Origin: Glaciecola sp028401415
GTDB lineage: Bacteria; Pseudomonadota; Gammaproteobacteria; Enterobacterales; Alteromonadaceae
Reading direction: 5' to 3'
Length of the DNA: 64,000 nucleotides
Assembly: GCF_028401415.2 (NCBI RefSeq)
Contig: NZ_CP171821.2
Location: 930,001-994,000 of the forward strand
The notes beneath the pieces were generated by a model. That model was not told the origin of the DNA and ran no database searches. It saw nothing but the letters and a program-made list of their open reading frames with translations. How positions within the stretch are numbered: position 1 is the first letter of the stretch; each line of letters begins with the position of its first letter. Positions 42,792-52,350 of this stretch are shown one piece after another. Position numbers and translations under genes: made by a program.

Positions 42792-42832
42792 TTGACCTTA
42801 TACTGTACATCGCATAGTATACATTACTATGC
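42792..42832 (+). promoter_or_regulatory. Promoter and operator of the padR-HAAS pair
   Basis: TTGACC (42792-42797) and TAGTAT (42815-42820) are separated by 17 bases, a good sigma70 promoter. A palindrome with perfect 8-bp arms, GCATAGTA-TACAT-TACTATGC (42812-42832), covers the -10 box. TACTGTA at 42801 and TACAGTA at 42851 form a wider inverted pair. A repressor bound here would block the promoter, fitting autoregulation by the PadR protein encoded downstream. Confidence 0.65.
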
Positions 42833-42874
42833 ATTACACAGTATGTGACATACAGTAAAAAGCCGGAATGCAAT

Positions 42875-43210
42875 ATGTCAGAAGATAGAACCCATAAATT
42901 ACGATTAGAGCTACGCCGAGGCGTACTCGTTTTAGCCGTGCTGGCAGCCAGCAAAACGCCTCAATACGGCTACTCATTGCGCAAACACTTAAACACTGCT
43001 GGCATAGACATTGACGAAGGCACGCTTTACCCGCTTATTCGCAGGTTAGCCGATCAAAACCTACTCGACAGTGAATGGAAGCATACCGGCGGTCGCGAGC
43101 GGCGTTATTACACACTTTCGGCTACCGGCAAAGAAGTACTTTCTCAACTTTCCTCAGATTGGCACCAACTTAATACCAGTCTGTCAAACATATTGTCTTC
43201 AAAGGAGTAA
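42875..43210 (+). CDS. PadR-family transcriptional regulator
   Basis: A 111-residue winged-helix protein: RRGVLVLAVLAASKTPQYGY, then IDEGTLYPLIRRLADQNLLD and GRERRYYTLSATGKEVL, the PadR core. The ATG at 42875 (MSEDRTHK) is chosen over an in-frame GTG at 42845, which would lie in the operator region. Its stop is 3 bases before the next gene, a membrane protein with the HAAS domain that commonly accompanies PadR. It probably represses this pair through the palindrome at 42812-42832. Confidence 0.92.
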   Translation: MSEDRTHKLRLELRRGVLVLAVLAASKTPQYGYSLRKHLNTAGIDIDEGTLYPLIRRLADQNLLDSEWKHTGGRERRYYTLSATGKEVLSQLSSDWHQLNTSLSNILSSKE

Positions 43211-43213
43211 CTC

Positions 43214-44167
43214 ATGGAATTAGTCGAACGCTATTTAAATGCGGTTAAACGAGAACTACCTACTGATAAACAAGACGACATCGTACGCGAGCTGCGCGCA
43301 AATATCTTGGATGAAATAGAGGCGGCTCAGCTCGACAACACGCCTCTAACGACCGCCAAAATTAGCGATTTATTGCGCGCAAAAGGACACCCAAAACGCA
43401 TTGCCCAGTCTTATGCTCCTGCATCACCTTTAGTTGCGAGCGACGATATGCCGCTTTATAAAAGTGTGTTAATGAAGGCTATGCTTTTGCTTTTTGGCTT
43501 TTCAATTTTAAGCGCCAGCACCTTCCTGGTTGAACAACAAACGGTAAATGCTTTCGCCTATTTATTTGTCGCGTTAGGTAAGTTTGTCGACAATATCGGT
43601 ATCGTTTTAATAGTGGTAACGGTCAGCTTCTATTACTTGGGTAAGCATGGCTATTTAAGCCGATGGCGATATGGTGATTGGTCACCCGAAACCCTGCCCG
43701 CTCCCAATGCACAAGGCATCAGTAAATCCGACTCGATCACTGATATCACCACCAGCGTATTCGGGATCATGTTATTGTGGACATCACTATGGATGAACGA
43801 AACATCACACAATAATCTCCTATTTAGCATCGCCCCCGATATGGAGCACTGGCGCATCATCTTAAGCATATTGCTGACGTATTCTTTGCTTGCGGCCATA
43901 TTTAGACTTAGCCAGCAGTATTGGACAAAGAGGCTACTAGCGTTTTATATCATCGAGTATTCAATCTATTTAGCTGTAGCAATTGTTTTCGCAAGCCATA
44001 AACAATTGGTAATATTCGCCCATACCGATTTCATCTACAGTGAACGTAAAGACTTCGTTGAGCTGCTAGCCACTGGACATAGCTATATATGGCTGGGTTT
44101 CGCCATTGTGCTGGGCATTGTGACTGTGTCGCTAATTAGAAAATGGATGAACTTGGAAAAACAATAG
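43214..44167 (+). CDS. HAAS-domain multi-pass membrane protein, PadR partner
   Basis: A 317-residue protein. The N-terminal 75 residues form a soluble helical HAAS-type domain (MELVERYLNAVKRELPTDKQ, IVRELRANILDEIEAA, LRAKGHPKRIAQSY), followed by about six transmembrane segments. In PadR-HAAS pairs this domain is thought to contact the regulator. The cargo or signal is unknown. A hairpin with perfect 11-bp arms follows at 44176-44214. Confidence 0.82.
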   Translation: MELVERYLNAVKRELPTDKQDDIVRELRANILDEIEAAQLDNTPLTTAKISDLLRAKGHPKRIAQSYAPASPLVASDDMPLYKSVLMKAMLLLFGFSILSASTFLVEQQTVNAFAYLFVALGKFVDNIGIVLIVVTVSFYYLGKHGYLSRWRYGDWSPETLPAPNAQGISKSDSITDITTSVFGIMLLWTSLWMNETSHNNLLFSIAPDMEHWRIILSILLTYSLLAAIFRLSQQYWTKRLLAFYIIEYSIYLAVAIVFASHKQLVIFAHTDFIYSERKDFVELLATGHSYIWLGFAIVLGIVTVSLIRKWMNLEKQ

Positions 44168-44175
44168 ATAAGGCA

Positions 44176-44214
44176 AACAGGCAGATAACTTCAGCATAAC
44201 AAAATCTGCCTGTT
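44176..44214 (+). terminator. Hairpin after the HAAS-domain gene
   Basis: AACAGGCAGAT pairs perfectly with ATCTGCCTGTT over a 17-nt loop, 8 bases past the stop. It lacks a long T-tract, so it is a probable but not certain terminator. Confidence 0.55.
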
Positions 44215-44271
44215 AAACTACTTTAGGGCCTGTTGATCTTTATCATGGTCCAAAAATGGCGATGGCGAAAA

Positions 44272-44285
44272 TGAATACGTATGTT
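44272..44285. promoter_or_regulatory. Weak third match to the LacI-type operator
   Basis: TGAATACGTATGTT shares the ATACGTAT core with the sites at 36063 and 49119 but has three mismatches to the full palindrome. It lies at the 3' end of the GH31 gene, not in front of any gene, so it may be chance, or a remnant of a promoter displaced when genes were inserted here. Confidence 0.25.
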
Positions 44286-44394
44286 GCCATTTCGAAAATA
44301 TGCCTTATCGCGATATAACCAAACTGACTGCGTGCGAAGAATTTTCCAAGGCTAACAACCCCAACGTCAAACCGCTTACCTTCAAAACGTCGGT

Positions 44395-46977
44395 TTACAG
44401 CTCAAACGAAATTTCTGTCTTAGCCGATAGCTCAAACGACACTGTCAAAACTTTGCTGTACTCATCCCAATGCATACCATCTTGATCATCAAGCACAGAT
44501 AGCCCAGATGCTGCTTGAATCGAATGAGGGTCTGATTCAGACTTCCTTAATTCAATAGCTGTAGGCGCTGTTTGCAAACCATAGATGGAGTATATTATCC
44601 GTCTTGCACCTGGTGCACCTGCATAATTCCCATCAACCTTTGCGGATAAAACCAAACTTTGCTGGCTACGAGCACTTTTGAAATGTATAGACTGATATTG
44701 CGCATCTCGAAGGCTGTTTGGATTTGTCCCATCGTCCTCTAACATTGAATAGTCACCGCTTCCAATCGACGCGTGCGTGTAGTGGCGAACGCGAAGGCGC
44801 TCAGTTGAATAGCCTTGCGTATTTTGCATGCTATCGACCATCGGAATGAACGCGCCCGCTTTCACCAAAACTGGAATTTCGTTCATTGGCGTCGGTATAT
44901 CTGCTGCGCTGCCACCTTGGTAAATCAAGGGACGTGTCGCCGAACGCTTCCCAGTTTCGCTGCCATCACCAAAAAAGTTAAACCAAACGCCCTCTGGCAA
45001 GTTAATCGTCTGTGATGACACATTTGCCGATACCACAGGCGAGACTAACAAAGACTCTCCCCACATATATGCATCGGTGCGCGAAATATCTTCGTCTTCA
45101 AACATCATGAAAAGCGGTCGCATAAGCGGTACGCCAGTCATACTGTTTTGCATGCTCATAGAGTAGTTGTATGGCATCAGTTGATAGCGCAACTTTACAA
45201 ACGGGCGCACTAAATCCTGGGTGCTTTGATCGTGAAATATTGGCTCTGGCGGGATATGGTCTTGCGCGTGGGGGCGGTATACACCTTGGAACACACCATA
45301 TTGCATCCAGCGGACATAAAGTTCCGAATCGAATGCTTCGCCGCCTGCAAAACCACCTAAATCTGAGTGAGTGTATGCTAATCCAAATAAACTCATTTGC
45401 AACGCTAGCTCAACTTGAGGCTTAAGACCGTTCCATGAGCGCTCTACGTCGCCGGTCCACGGGATCATGCCGTAACGCTGCGTACCCAAAAAGCCAGATC
45501 GCATCATCACAAAGGGACGTTCATCTGGACGCATTTGTAATTGACGCTCGTAGACCATCTGCGCCCATTTATGACCATAGACATTATGAATTTTATCGCC
45601 CGTAACGAGCTGACCTTCAAAATTGTGTAAACTATCGCCCGGGTGGACTTCGGGCTCGCCTAAATCTCCCCACCAACCCGCAACGCCTTGTTCGTTCAAT
45701 TTTTCATAGTACTGCCAAAACCAATCTTGTGCATTGCTATCAAATACATCGACCAGACCGGTGTTACCGAAGTAAAAATCAAAACGTCTTGGGCCTCCGG
45801 CTAAATTCTTGGCTAATGACTGATTTGCTACTGCACTATCCCATTGCGATGAGCTACTTAAAATAAATGGCTCGGTGATCAAAATCGTTTTCACGCCTTT
45901 ATCCGCCAATGCCTGAATCATTTTTTCCGGCTCTGGAAAGGCGGGTTTATGCCATTGTAAATTCCCCATATGCCCTTTAATATCTGGACCAAACCAGAAC
46001 AAATCCAACACGACGGCATCCACTGGAAAGTCCTGTTCAATAAATTTATCAATCGTATCAAGTGTTTCCTGTTGACTGCGATAGCCAAAACGAGAAGCAT
46101 AATTCCCCAGTGCCCATCGCGGCGGTAAGGGCTGTTTTCCGGTTATGCTGACGAAATTCTCTACGAGTTCTTGGCTGTTATCACCAGCGCTAAAAATATA
46201 AGACGTTCTTCCTGCAACCGCCTCAAACTGCAGTACGTTTTCTTGAGTATGACCAATGTCTAAAAAGCCACTTGCGCTGTTGTCAAAAGCGATGATGTAA
46301 TTTTTACTCGACATGATAGCGGGCAAACTATAGTACATTTGATTAGATTCAGTGCTGTAGCCATAATGTGCTCGGTTATAAAGCGGCATCCGATGCCCTC
46401 GCCTGTCCATACCTAGCACTCGCTGACCGCCTCCCAGCATTTTTTCACTATCGTCCATCAAAAATCGAAAGCCACGGACAGTATCGTGCACAAATAATCC
46501 GACCTCTTCTTGAGCAAGCACAATATCGCCTTTTTTAAACACTAGGCGTAACGGTGCCCTATACACATCAACATTAAGTTCTGGCAAAGCGAAAGTAAGG
46601 CGATCGTCAAATTGTGTCAGTGACACATCGGGCGCAACACTGTCGCTTTCAGAAATCGCAAATGATGGCAGTTGTTTTACGCCCTCTGGTTGATAAAACA
46701 CTTCGACGCTTTCATTATTCAGTGCCGTTATCGTTAATTGCCCTCTATTTGTTTCAATGTGTAAGACCGAGCCCGTTAAAGATGTAGATTCGACTCTTTG
46801 ACTTTGAACAAATAAATTGCCGCTATCGCGTTGCTCCAGCTGCGAGTTGCTATCTACCGATGCAGATGACTCTGCGATTGCAGGGTTTACAAAACAAAAT
46901 AGCAGCGCTATTGCGACAGCATGGACTTGCGCCAAGTGCAAGCGCATGCGCTGTACTGAGAGATTCATTCGTTTCAT
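44395..46977 (-). CDS. GH31 alpha-glucosidase, secreted
   Basis: An 860-residue enzyme with an N-terminal signal peptide (LAQVHAVAIALLFCFVNPAIA, cleavage near residue 34). GH31 landmarks: galactose-mutarotase-like N-domain, NRAHYGYSTESNQMYYSLPA, VLDLFWFGPDIKGHMGN, the nucleophile region WWGDLGEPEVH (Asp) and the acid/base region MIPWTGDVERSWNGL. It should release glucose from the ends of maltodextrins in the periplasm or at the surface. It overlaps the GH13 gene by ATGA, so the two are translationally coupled. Confidence 0.93.
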   Translation of the reverse strand: MKRMNLSVQRMRLHLAQVHAVAIALLFCFVNPAIAESSASVDSNSQLEQRDSGNLFVQSQRVESTSLTGSVLHIETNRGQLTITALNNESVEVFYQPEGVKQLPSFAISESDSVAPDVSLTQFDDRLTFALPELNVDVYRAPLRLVFKKGDIVLAQEEVGLFVHDTVRGFRFLMDDSEKMLGGGQRVLGMDRRGHRMPLYNRAHYGYSTESNQMYYSLPAIMSSKNYIIAFDNSASGFLDIGHTQENVLQFEAVAGRTSYIFSAGDNSQELVENFVSITGKQPLPPRWALGNYASRFGYRSQQETLDTIDKFIEQDFPVDAVVLDLFWFGPDIKGHMGNLQWHKPAFPEPEKMIQALADKGVKTILITEPFILSSSSQWDSAVANQSLAKNLAGGPRRFDFYFGNTGLVDVFDSNAQDWFWQYYEKLNEQGVAGWWGDLGEPEVHPGDSLHNFEGQLVTGDKIHNVYGHKWAQMVYERQLQMRPDERPFVMMRSGFLGTQRYGMIPWTGDVERSWNGLKPQVELALQMSLFGLAYTHSDLGGFAGGEAFDSELYVRWMQYGVFQGVYRPHAQDHIPPEPIFHDQSTQDLVRPFVKLRYQLMPYNYSMSMQNSMTGVPLMRPLFMMFEDEDISRTDAYMWGESLLVSPVVSANVSSQTINLPEGVWFNFFGDGSETGKRSATRPLIYQGGSAADIPTPMNEIPVLVKAGAFIPMVDSMQNTQGYSTERLRVRHYTHASIGSGDYSMLEDDGTNPNSLRDAQYQSIHFKSARSQQSLVLSAKVDGNYAGAPGARRIIYSIYGLQTAPTAIELRKSESDPHSIQAASGLSVLDDQDGMHWDEYSKVLTVSFELSAKTEISFEL

Positions 46978-49052
46978 TTAAGCTCATCCAAGGCCAATTC
47001 AAACACAAGTGCATTTTGCGCAGGAAGCACCACATCAATATGCCCACTACTAAGATTTTTATCCACGCTTAAATAGGTCTCAGGCTCGCCAGCCTCATTT
47101 GCCGGAGCATTCCCAATGAGGTCGTTTAGAACATATCGGCCTTCAAATACTTTCCACTGCATCAACAAGTCTTTGGGTATACTAATGGGAGAAATAAGCG
47201 CTGCATCGCTAAAATTAGCGAACACAAAAAAAACCTTTTTATTTGTGTAGCGGATAAAAGCGAAGTGTTCCTCGGTGTATGCGGTGCCTGCATTAATGTT
47301 TAATTTGTGAATGTTTGCATATTGCCCTCTCATTGCTGGATGATGGGCAGACAGATTGAGAATATCAATATGAAACTGACGCAGCGCTTGCTCTTCATCG
47401 CTCAGTAAGGCGCCATCAAAACGGCCATTGTTCATCCAGCGCTGGTGAGCTGGTACCCCAGCATAGTCAAAAATGGTAGTGCGGCTTGGATCGCCAAACC
47501 CGGTCTCTTCACTGCCGTCTTCACCCACATCTTGCCCAAAATAAATCATGGTTGGTGAACGGCTGATCAGCGCAGATACCGCCAAGGCTGGCTTACCTTT
47601 CTCAGCATCTCCAGCAAACTCAGGACTCGCTATCCGTTGTTCATCGTGGTTCTCTAAAAAATGTAGCATATGCTGCTCAATGTCGGCAATACTGTCTTGT
47701 ATATCGACAATGGCACTCATCCCAACCGTAGTATTTTCTTGTGAGGAAGCCTTACCTTGCATAACCGGTTTAAGTGCATCATAAAACTCCACCTTATCGT
47801 ATAAGTAATCCATTTTGCCGAGCTGCAAATAGTCACGGTATAAATGAGGTTGATACACTTCAGCCAGAAGTAATGCATCAGGACGCTTTGTTTTGATTGA
47901 CGCATTTAAAAACGACCAAAATTCAACCGGCACCATTTCTGCCATATCAAAGCGAAAACCATCCACGCCTTTATCTAGCCAATAATGTACGATTTGCTCG
48001 AACTTGTACCATGAGTCTGGTAAATCTTTGTCTTGCCAAAAGGCGTGATGCGCCTGATAGCCCAACAGCCTAAACTCTTCCGGTAATGCGGGGAAATTAT
48101 AGCTGCCATCGGGTTTTACACCATAATTCACTTTTACCGTTTCGTACCAATCGTTAACATCGGGCTGAGCTGCTCTAGCGCCATTGCCTGTCCATTTAGC
48201 TGGCGTCTCGTCAAACTGTCCGTCTGACAATGGATGAGCTTCACCGCCTAAAGGAAGATGAATGCTTTGCCCTTCACGCGCTGCGGGTACTTTAAAGGAT
48301 TCACCTACTACGTAATAAAAGTTGTTGTTACGTGCGTATTCGACAGAGGTATCGTCATTGACACCAAAGTCTTTAACCCCTTCGGGCTTGCTCAAAGACT
48401 GATAGTCACGCGCTACATGGTTAGGGACTATGTCGATAATGACCTTCATGTCGTTGGCATGAGTGCGAGCGATAAGGGCTTCAAACTCTTCTAACCTACG
48501 CTCAACGTTCACTGCCAAATCGGGATTCACGTTGTAATAGTCTTTCACAGCATAGGGCGAACCTGCGCGACCTTTCACCACATCAGGATCATCAAGTCCA
48601 ATGCCATATTCAGTATAATCGCGGATCACTGCATGATGAGGCACCCCTGTATACCAAATATAAGACGTTCCTAACTCCCTAATACCCTGTAAGGCAAGGT
48701 CGGTAAAATCGTTAAATTTACCTACACCATTTTGCTCAAGTGTGCCCCACGGCACATTGTTTGTATTAGTATTGCCAAATAAGCGCGTAAACACCTGATA
48801 AATAACTGGCTTACCTTCGCCTTGGGTATGATGCCCGAGCATATTGACATTTAGAGCGACTTTATCAGCATGTTGTTCATTAGTCATATCATCACTCGTT
48901 TGTGATTCTGGAACACTTTCTTCGTGACCTACGCTTGAGTCCGAACAAGCGGAAACTAAAACAAAAGAAGTAAGCAACACTGAGAAGAAAAAAATTTGAG
49001 AAATTCGTCTGCGCATGCGCATCGAACTGCTAGAAACAAATTGATTGAACAT
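46974..49052 (-). CDS. GH13 alpha-amylase-family lipoprotein
   Basis: A 692-residue lipoprotein (lipobox VLVSACSDS). The four GH13 regions are visible: MKVIIDIVPNHVARD (region I), GVDGFRFDMAEMVP with the nucleophile Asp (II), ALLLAEVYQP with the acid/base Glu (III) and FLENHDEQRIASP (IV). The ASVDKNLSSG-type C-terminal beta domain follows. The enzyme would break alpha-1,4-glucans at the cell surface for uptake. It is the first gene of the GH13-GH31 unit, with a candidate LacI-type operator about 67-80 bases upstream of its ATG. Confidence 0.93.
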   Translation of the reverse strand: MFNQFVSSSSMRMRRRISQIFFFSVLLTSFVLVSACSDSSVGHEESVPESQTSDDMTNEQHADKVALNVNMLGHHTQGEGKPVIYQVFTRLFGNTNTNNVPWGTLEQNGVGKFNDFTDLALQGIRELGTSYIWYTGVPHHAVIRDYTEYGIGLDDPDVVKGRAGSPYAVKDYYNVNPDLAVNVERRLEEFEALIARTHANDMKVIIDIVPNHVARDYQSLSKPEGVKDFGVNDDTSVEYARNNNFYYVVGESFKVPAAREGQSIHLPLGGEAHPLSDGQFDETPAKWTGNGARAAQPDVNDWYETVKVNYGVKPDGSYNFPALPEEFRLLGYQAHHAFWQDKDLPDSWYKFEQIVHYWLDKGVDGFRFDMAEMVPVEFWSFLNASIKTKRPDALLLAEVYQPHLYRDYLQLGKMDYLYDKVEFYDALKPVMQGKASSQENTTVGMSAIVDIQDSIADIEQHMLHFLENHDEQRIASPEFAGDAEKGKPALAVSALISRSPTMIYFGQDVGEDGSEETGFGDPSRTTIFDYAGVPAHQRWMNNGRFDGALLSDEEQALRQFHIDILNLSAHHPAMRGQYANIHKLNINAGTAYTEEHFAFIRYTNKKVFFVFANFSDAALISPISIPKDLLMQWKVFEGRYVLNDLIGNAPANEAGEPETYLSVDKNLSSGHIDVVLPAQNALVFELALDELK

Positions 49053-49118
49053 AAAGAAGGCATCTTCAAGCTAAATTGATTGGCAAAATCATACCCGTTA
49101 ACAAAGTGTTAAAACAGT

Positions 49119-49132
49119 TACATACGTATTCA
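49119..49132. promoter_or_regulatory. Candidate LacI-family operator, site 2
   Basis: TACATACGTATTCA shares 12 of 14 bases with TGAATACGTATTCA and is nearly the same as site 1 (36063-36076). It is in the promoter region of the GH13-GH31 unit. Confidence 0.6.
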
Positions 49133-49209
49133 CAAAAAATACCGGAATAATTTTGATTATAAATGCCGGTTGTATGAGAGTTGCAAAGTGCTATTAAACA
49201 CTTATAAAA

Positions 49210-49232
49210 AAGCCAGCGGAATTCGCTGGCTT
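49210..49232 (-). terminator. Terminator of the TonB-dependent receptor gene
   Basis: Nine-bp stem AAGCCAGCG / CGCTGGCTT with a 5-nt loop; on the minus strand a run of T follows. It lies 44 bases past the receptor stop codon and so separates the receptor from the GH13-GH31 unit. Confidence 0.8.
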
Positions 49233-49275
49233 GTAAAGGTTCTAAGTGTCTTGGGACAAAACATTTTCCCTAGAT

Positions 49276-52200
49276 TTAGAACCGGCCTGTTACACCTAAA
49301 ATCACACGGCGGTCTGTGAGACCTTGTGCACATAAAAGCGCATTCTCGTTGACGCACCATTCGGTGCGGTCTTCACGGAGTAAATTCACACCGTCAATGC
49401 TAACCGTAAACATCTCATTAATGTCGTAACTAGCGTTCATATTTAATTGCGCTCGATCATCAACAATACGTGGCATATCGAAACTAATTAAACTACTCGT
49501 TCTAAAGGCTGAACGCCATGTGTATCGGGCTCTCACACTAATGTCGTACTTATCGTAGAACAAGGTGAAGTTGTAAGAGTCATTGGATAGGTTAGTTAAC
49601 TGAAAGCGTTCTTCTACTACATCATCATCCAAAGTAGGTGTGGATTGATCAGTATCCGTTCGACCTAAAAGCTTGTTCAGCGCGTTAGCATCACCTGTGG
49701 CAGGTCGGAAGTCTTCAAATTGGAAGCCTGCCTCTTGGTAGGTATAGTTAACAATCACCCCGAAACCAGAAGCCCATCCAAGTTCACTTTCAAACTCACT
49801 CAAATCATATTGTGCAGCCAATTCGATTCCTTCTTGGGTTTCCTCCTCAGGTAAATTTATAGAAGTCTGTAGAGGCACACATATGCCCGTACCATCTTCA
49901 ACTGATGACCAAACATTTCTATCTGTTACCGCTGGGTTAAAAATACCGCCGCCTTCACATGGTGGCGTAATATCACGTTCAATTTGGCCAGTCTCACTAA
50001 TTGGCTCAGCAGGGTTATCGCGAATTACATCTATCACGTCTGTGCGCTCTTTACGAAACACGCCAGCGCTGACGAAGGCTGAATCAGAAATGTAATACTC
50101 CAACGATAAATCGTATGAAAGTACTTTCTCAGGGATCAGGAAGGGATTACCCACATTCACGGCCGCCCCCGCGTTGCCGCCAAATGCAATAGATGTCGAC
50201 ATATCATCGAAGTCAGGACGACGAATATCTTTGGCAATACCACCTCTTATTATCAAGTCCTCGGTCACCTCTGCAACAATATTGAATCGAGGCAGTATGA
50301 AGTTATAATCTGATTGCGTGGTAGTTTGATTTGTGATTTCACCATTTTCGATATTGTTCCCTACTGACGTTAATTCTGTCTCGATGTAGCGCAGACCTAA
50401 GTTACCTCGAATCGCCACGTCACCAATCTCAAAATCGTAGTCTCCCTGAAGGTAGAGCGCGAGCGTTTCTTCCCGGATATCAAAAAAGCCGCTTAAGTCT
50501 TCAGTCGCTTCCCCAATCAGTGGATACGGGTCAGCAATATTACCAGCAGCAATTTGTGCTGCATTGTTTGCCGCAATGGCTGAGTTAAGTGAATCTAACA
50601 CTGCCTGTGGATTTTCGAATGACAAAGCCCCGTCAATCATTAAATAGTCACGCACAAAAAGACGTCGACCGTCAGCAGCATCAAAATTGTCTGGACCCGC
50701 AACTATCACGTCTGAGAATAAATCGGCAGTAGGTCTAAAGAATCGAGTATTTGCATTGGTAAAATTAGATCGAGAATTCGCGTTATTGACTAGCGCGGTG
50801 TTTTCGTTCCAGCGTAATCCGAGTCTAAAGTCTACAAAATATTCGCTAACATCCGTTAAATCGTATTTTCCATCAAACCTAAAGGCTGTCTCTGTGTTTT
50901 TCCGCTTATTTGCACCTATATTAGCTTGACGTAAAGCGTAGTTGGCTGGATTGAGCAAATCAGCTGTACTTGGTGAAGTATCAAAACCTTGTGCAATACC
51001 AAACTGCAGCGTTCTGTTAGTCGCGTCAAATTCAGCCGGTATGCCGTTATCAACACTTGCACCAGGAACAGGTTGAGGGCCGTTTGGATTAATAAAATCG
51101 AGCGTGGTACTCAAATTTGGAAAATCTGATTTATTATCTGAGTATGACAATTCAGTGATTAACTCAAAGTTATCAGTCGCTTGCCACTCAGTACCAATGG
51201 CAAGTACTGAACTGTCGGTGATACGAGAACCGTTGTTGCTTGAAACACGCAAATTTGGATCAATACGATTGCGAGAGTCTACGCCAACGCCAACAAAGCC
51301 CTGTGTCACAACTTGCACTTCGCCCAATACCAAATCGCCATTAGGTCCATCAATCGTGCCTAAATCAATGGTTTCAAAGGCGGTGTTGTTCATAGCGTCA
51401 ACTGCCGCGTTAGCGCCTGTACCAGAAAAGAAGGCTCTTGCGCTTTGCTGAATTCGTTCTTGTCTATTAATGGTCACATCCGTATAGACCTTAAGGTCAT
51501 CATGCGGTCTATATTCTATGGAACCTGTAAAGTTGGTCGTTTCATACTCAAATCGCGTCAGCTGCTGATCTAAAAATTGAGTACGCAAAAAGGGAAATGC
51601 CTCTGCGCTCAAGCGCCCAGAGTCTGGTAACACTTCTCTATCGCGGTCAAAGCGAGGGTCAAATGACGCCACATCTAGCTCAGCATAGCTGATGGTAGCA
51701 ACAACACCCATCTCGCCGCCGCCAACTTCAAAGTTATCACCAAAAGTGGCCGATAATCTCGGCGTAGTGCTTTCTGCCAAGTCACTTCGATCCGCTTGCG
51801 CTCGAACAGTAAACAACTGCTCGTCTAAGTCCAGGCCGCGAATGGTGCGCAAGTTAATCGTACCCCCTACAGAGCCTTCGATTGTGGCTGCGGTGGGTAC
51901 TTTAGATACTTCAACAGAGGCGATAAGCGCCGCAGGCAAATCATCAAAACTTATACCAGAGCGACCATTGCCCGAACCAATCGTCGACACACCATTTATT
52001 TCGACACGGTTGGCACCTGTCCCCCTGATTTGAACACCAGTACCCACACCGGCCGTTCTATCAATCTGAACACCGGTGATGTTTTCAAGCACTTCCGCCA
52101 AGTTAAGGTCTGGCAACTTACCTATATCCTCGGCTTGGATAACCTCTACCAAATTATTTGAGTTACGTTTTTCGACAAGCGCACTGGCCAGTGCGCTTCG

Positions 52201-52350
52201 AATTCCCGTTACTTCAATGACTTCTGTGGGTGCCTCAGAATTTTCGTCCTCATCGGTCTGTTGTGCCATTGTTGCAGTAGAAGCAGTGCTCAAGGCAACC
52301 GCAACTGCTACAGCGATTTTTAAGCGATTAAAATCTTTGTGTGTTGACAT
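49276..52350 (-). CDS. TonB-dependent outer-membrane receptor, maltodextrin-type
   Basis: A 1024-residue outer-membrane receptor. Signal peptide at residues 1-29, TonB-box-like EVIEVTGIRSAL near residue 44, the plug domain with LPDLNLAEVLENITGVQIDR and VEVSKVPTAATIEGSVGGTI, then a long beta-barrel ending in aromatic GVTGRF. The size and the IEGSVGGTINLRT stretch are those of the polysaccharide-linked receptors of Alteromonadales and Caulobacter. It would import maltodextrins through the outer membrane, powered by TonB. Its own promoter lies in the 411-bp region upstream, where no LacI-type site was found. Confidence 0.94.
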   Translation of the reverse strand: MSTHKDFNRLKIAVAVAVALSTASTATMAQQTDEDENSEAPTEVIEVTGIRSALASALVEKRNSNNLVEVIQAEDIGKLPDLNLAEVLENITGVQIDRTAGVGTGVQIRGTGANRVEINGVSTIGSGNGRSGISFDDLPAALIASVEVSKVPTAATIEGSVGGTINLRTIRGLDLDEQLFTVRAQADRSDLAESTTPRLSATFGDNFEVGGGEMGVVATISYAELDVASFDPRFDRDREVLPDSGRLSAEAFPFLRTQFLDQQLTRFEYETTNFTGSIEYRPHDDLKVYTDVTINRQERIQQSARAFFSGTGANAAVDAMNNTAFETIDLGTIDGPNGDLVLGEVQVVTQGFVGVGVDSRNRIDPNLRVSSNNGSRITDSSVLAIGTEWQATDNFELITELSYSDNKSDFPNLSTTLDFINPNGPQPVPGASVDNGIPAEFDATNRTLQFGIAQGFDTSPSTADLLNPANYALRQANIGANKRKNTETAFRFDGKYDLTDVSEYFVDFRLGLRWNENTALVNNANSRSNFTNANTRFFRPTADLFSDVIVAGPDNFDAADGRRLFVRDYLMIDGALSFENPQAVLDSLNSAIAANNAAQIAAGNIADPYPLIGEATEDLSGFFDIREETLALYLQGDYDFEIGDVAIRGNLGLRYIETELTSVGNNIENGEITNQTTTQSDYNFILPRFNIVAEVTEDLIIRGGIAKDIRRPDFDDMSTSIAFGGNAGAAVNVGNPFLIPEKVLSYDLSLEYYISDSAFVSAGVFRKERTDVIDVIRDNPAEPISETGQIERDITPPCEGGGIFNPAVTDRNVWSSVEDGTGICVPLQTSINLPEEETQEGIELAAQYDLSEFESELGWASGFGVIVNYTYQEAGFQFEDFRPATGDANALNKLLGRTDTDQSTPTLDDDVVEERFQLTNLSNDSYNFTLFYDKYDISVRARYTWRSAFRTSSLISFDMPRIVDDRAQLNMNASYDINEMFTVSIDGVNLLREDRTEWCVNENALLCAQGLTDRRVILGVTGRF

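Noticed and set aside
51692..52033. Long frames antisense to the TonB receptor (also 51104-51451 and 52076-52363)
   Set aside because: Shadows of a long gene with biased codon use; no start signals or recognisable domains.
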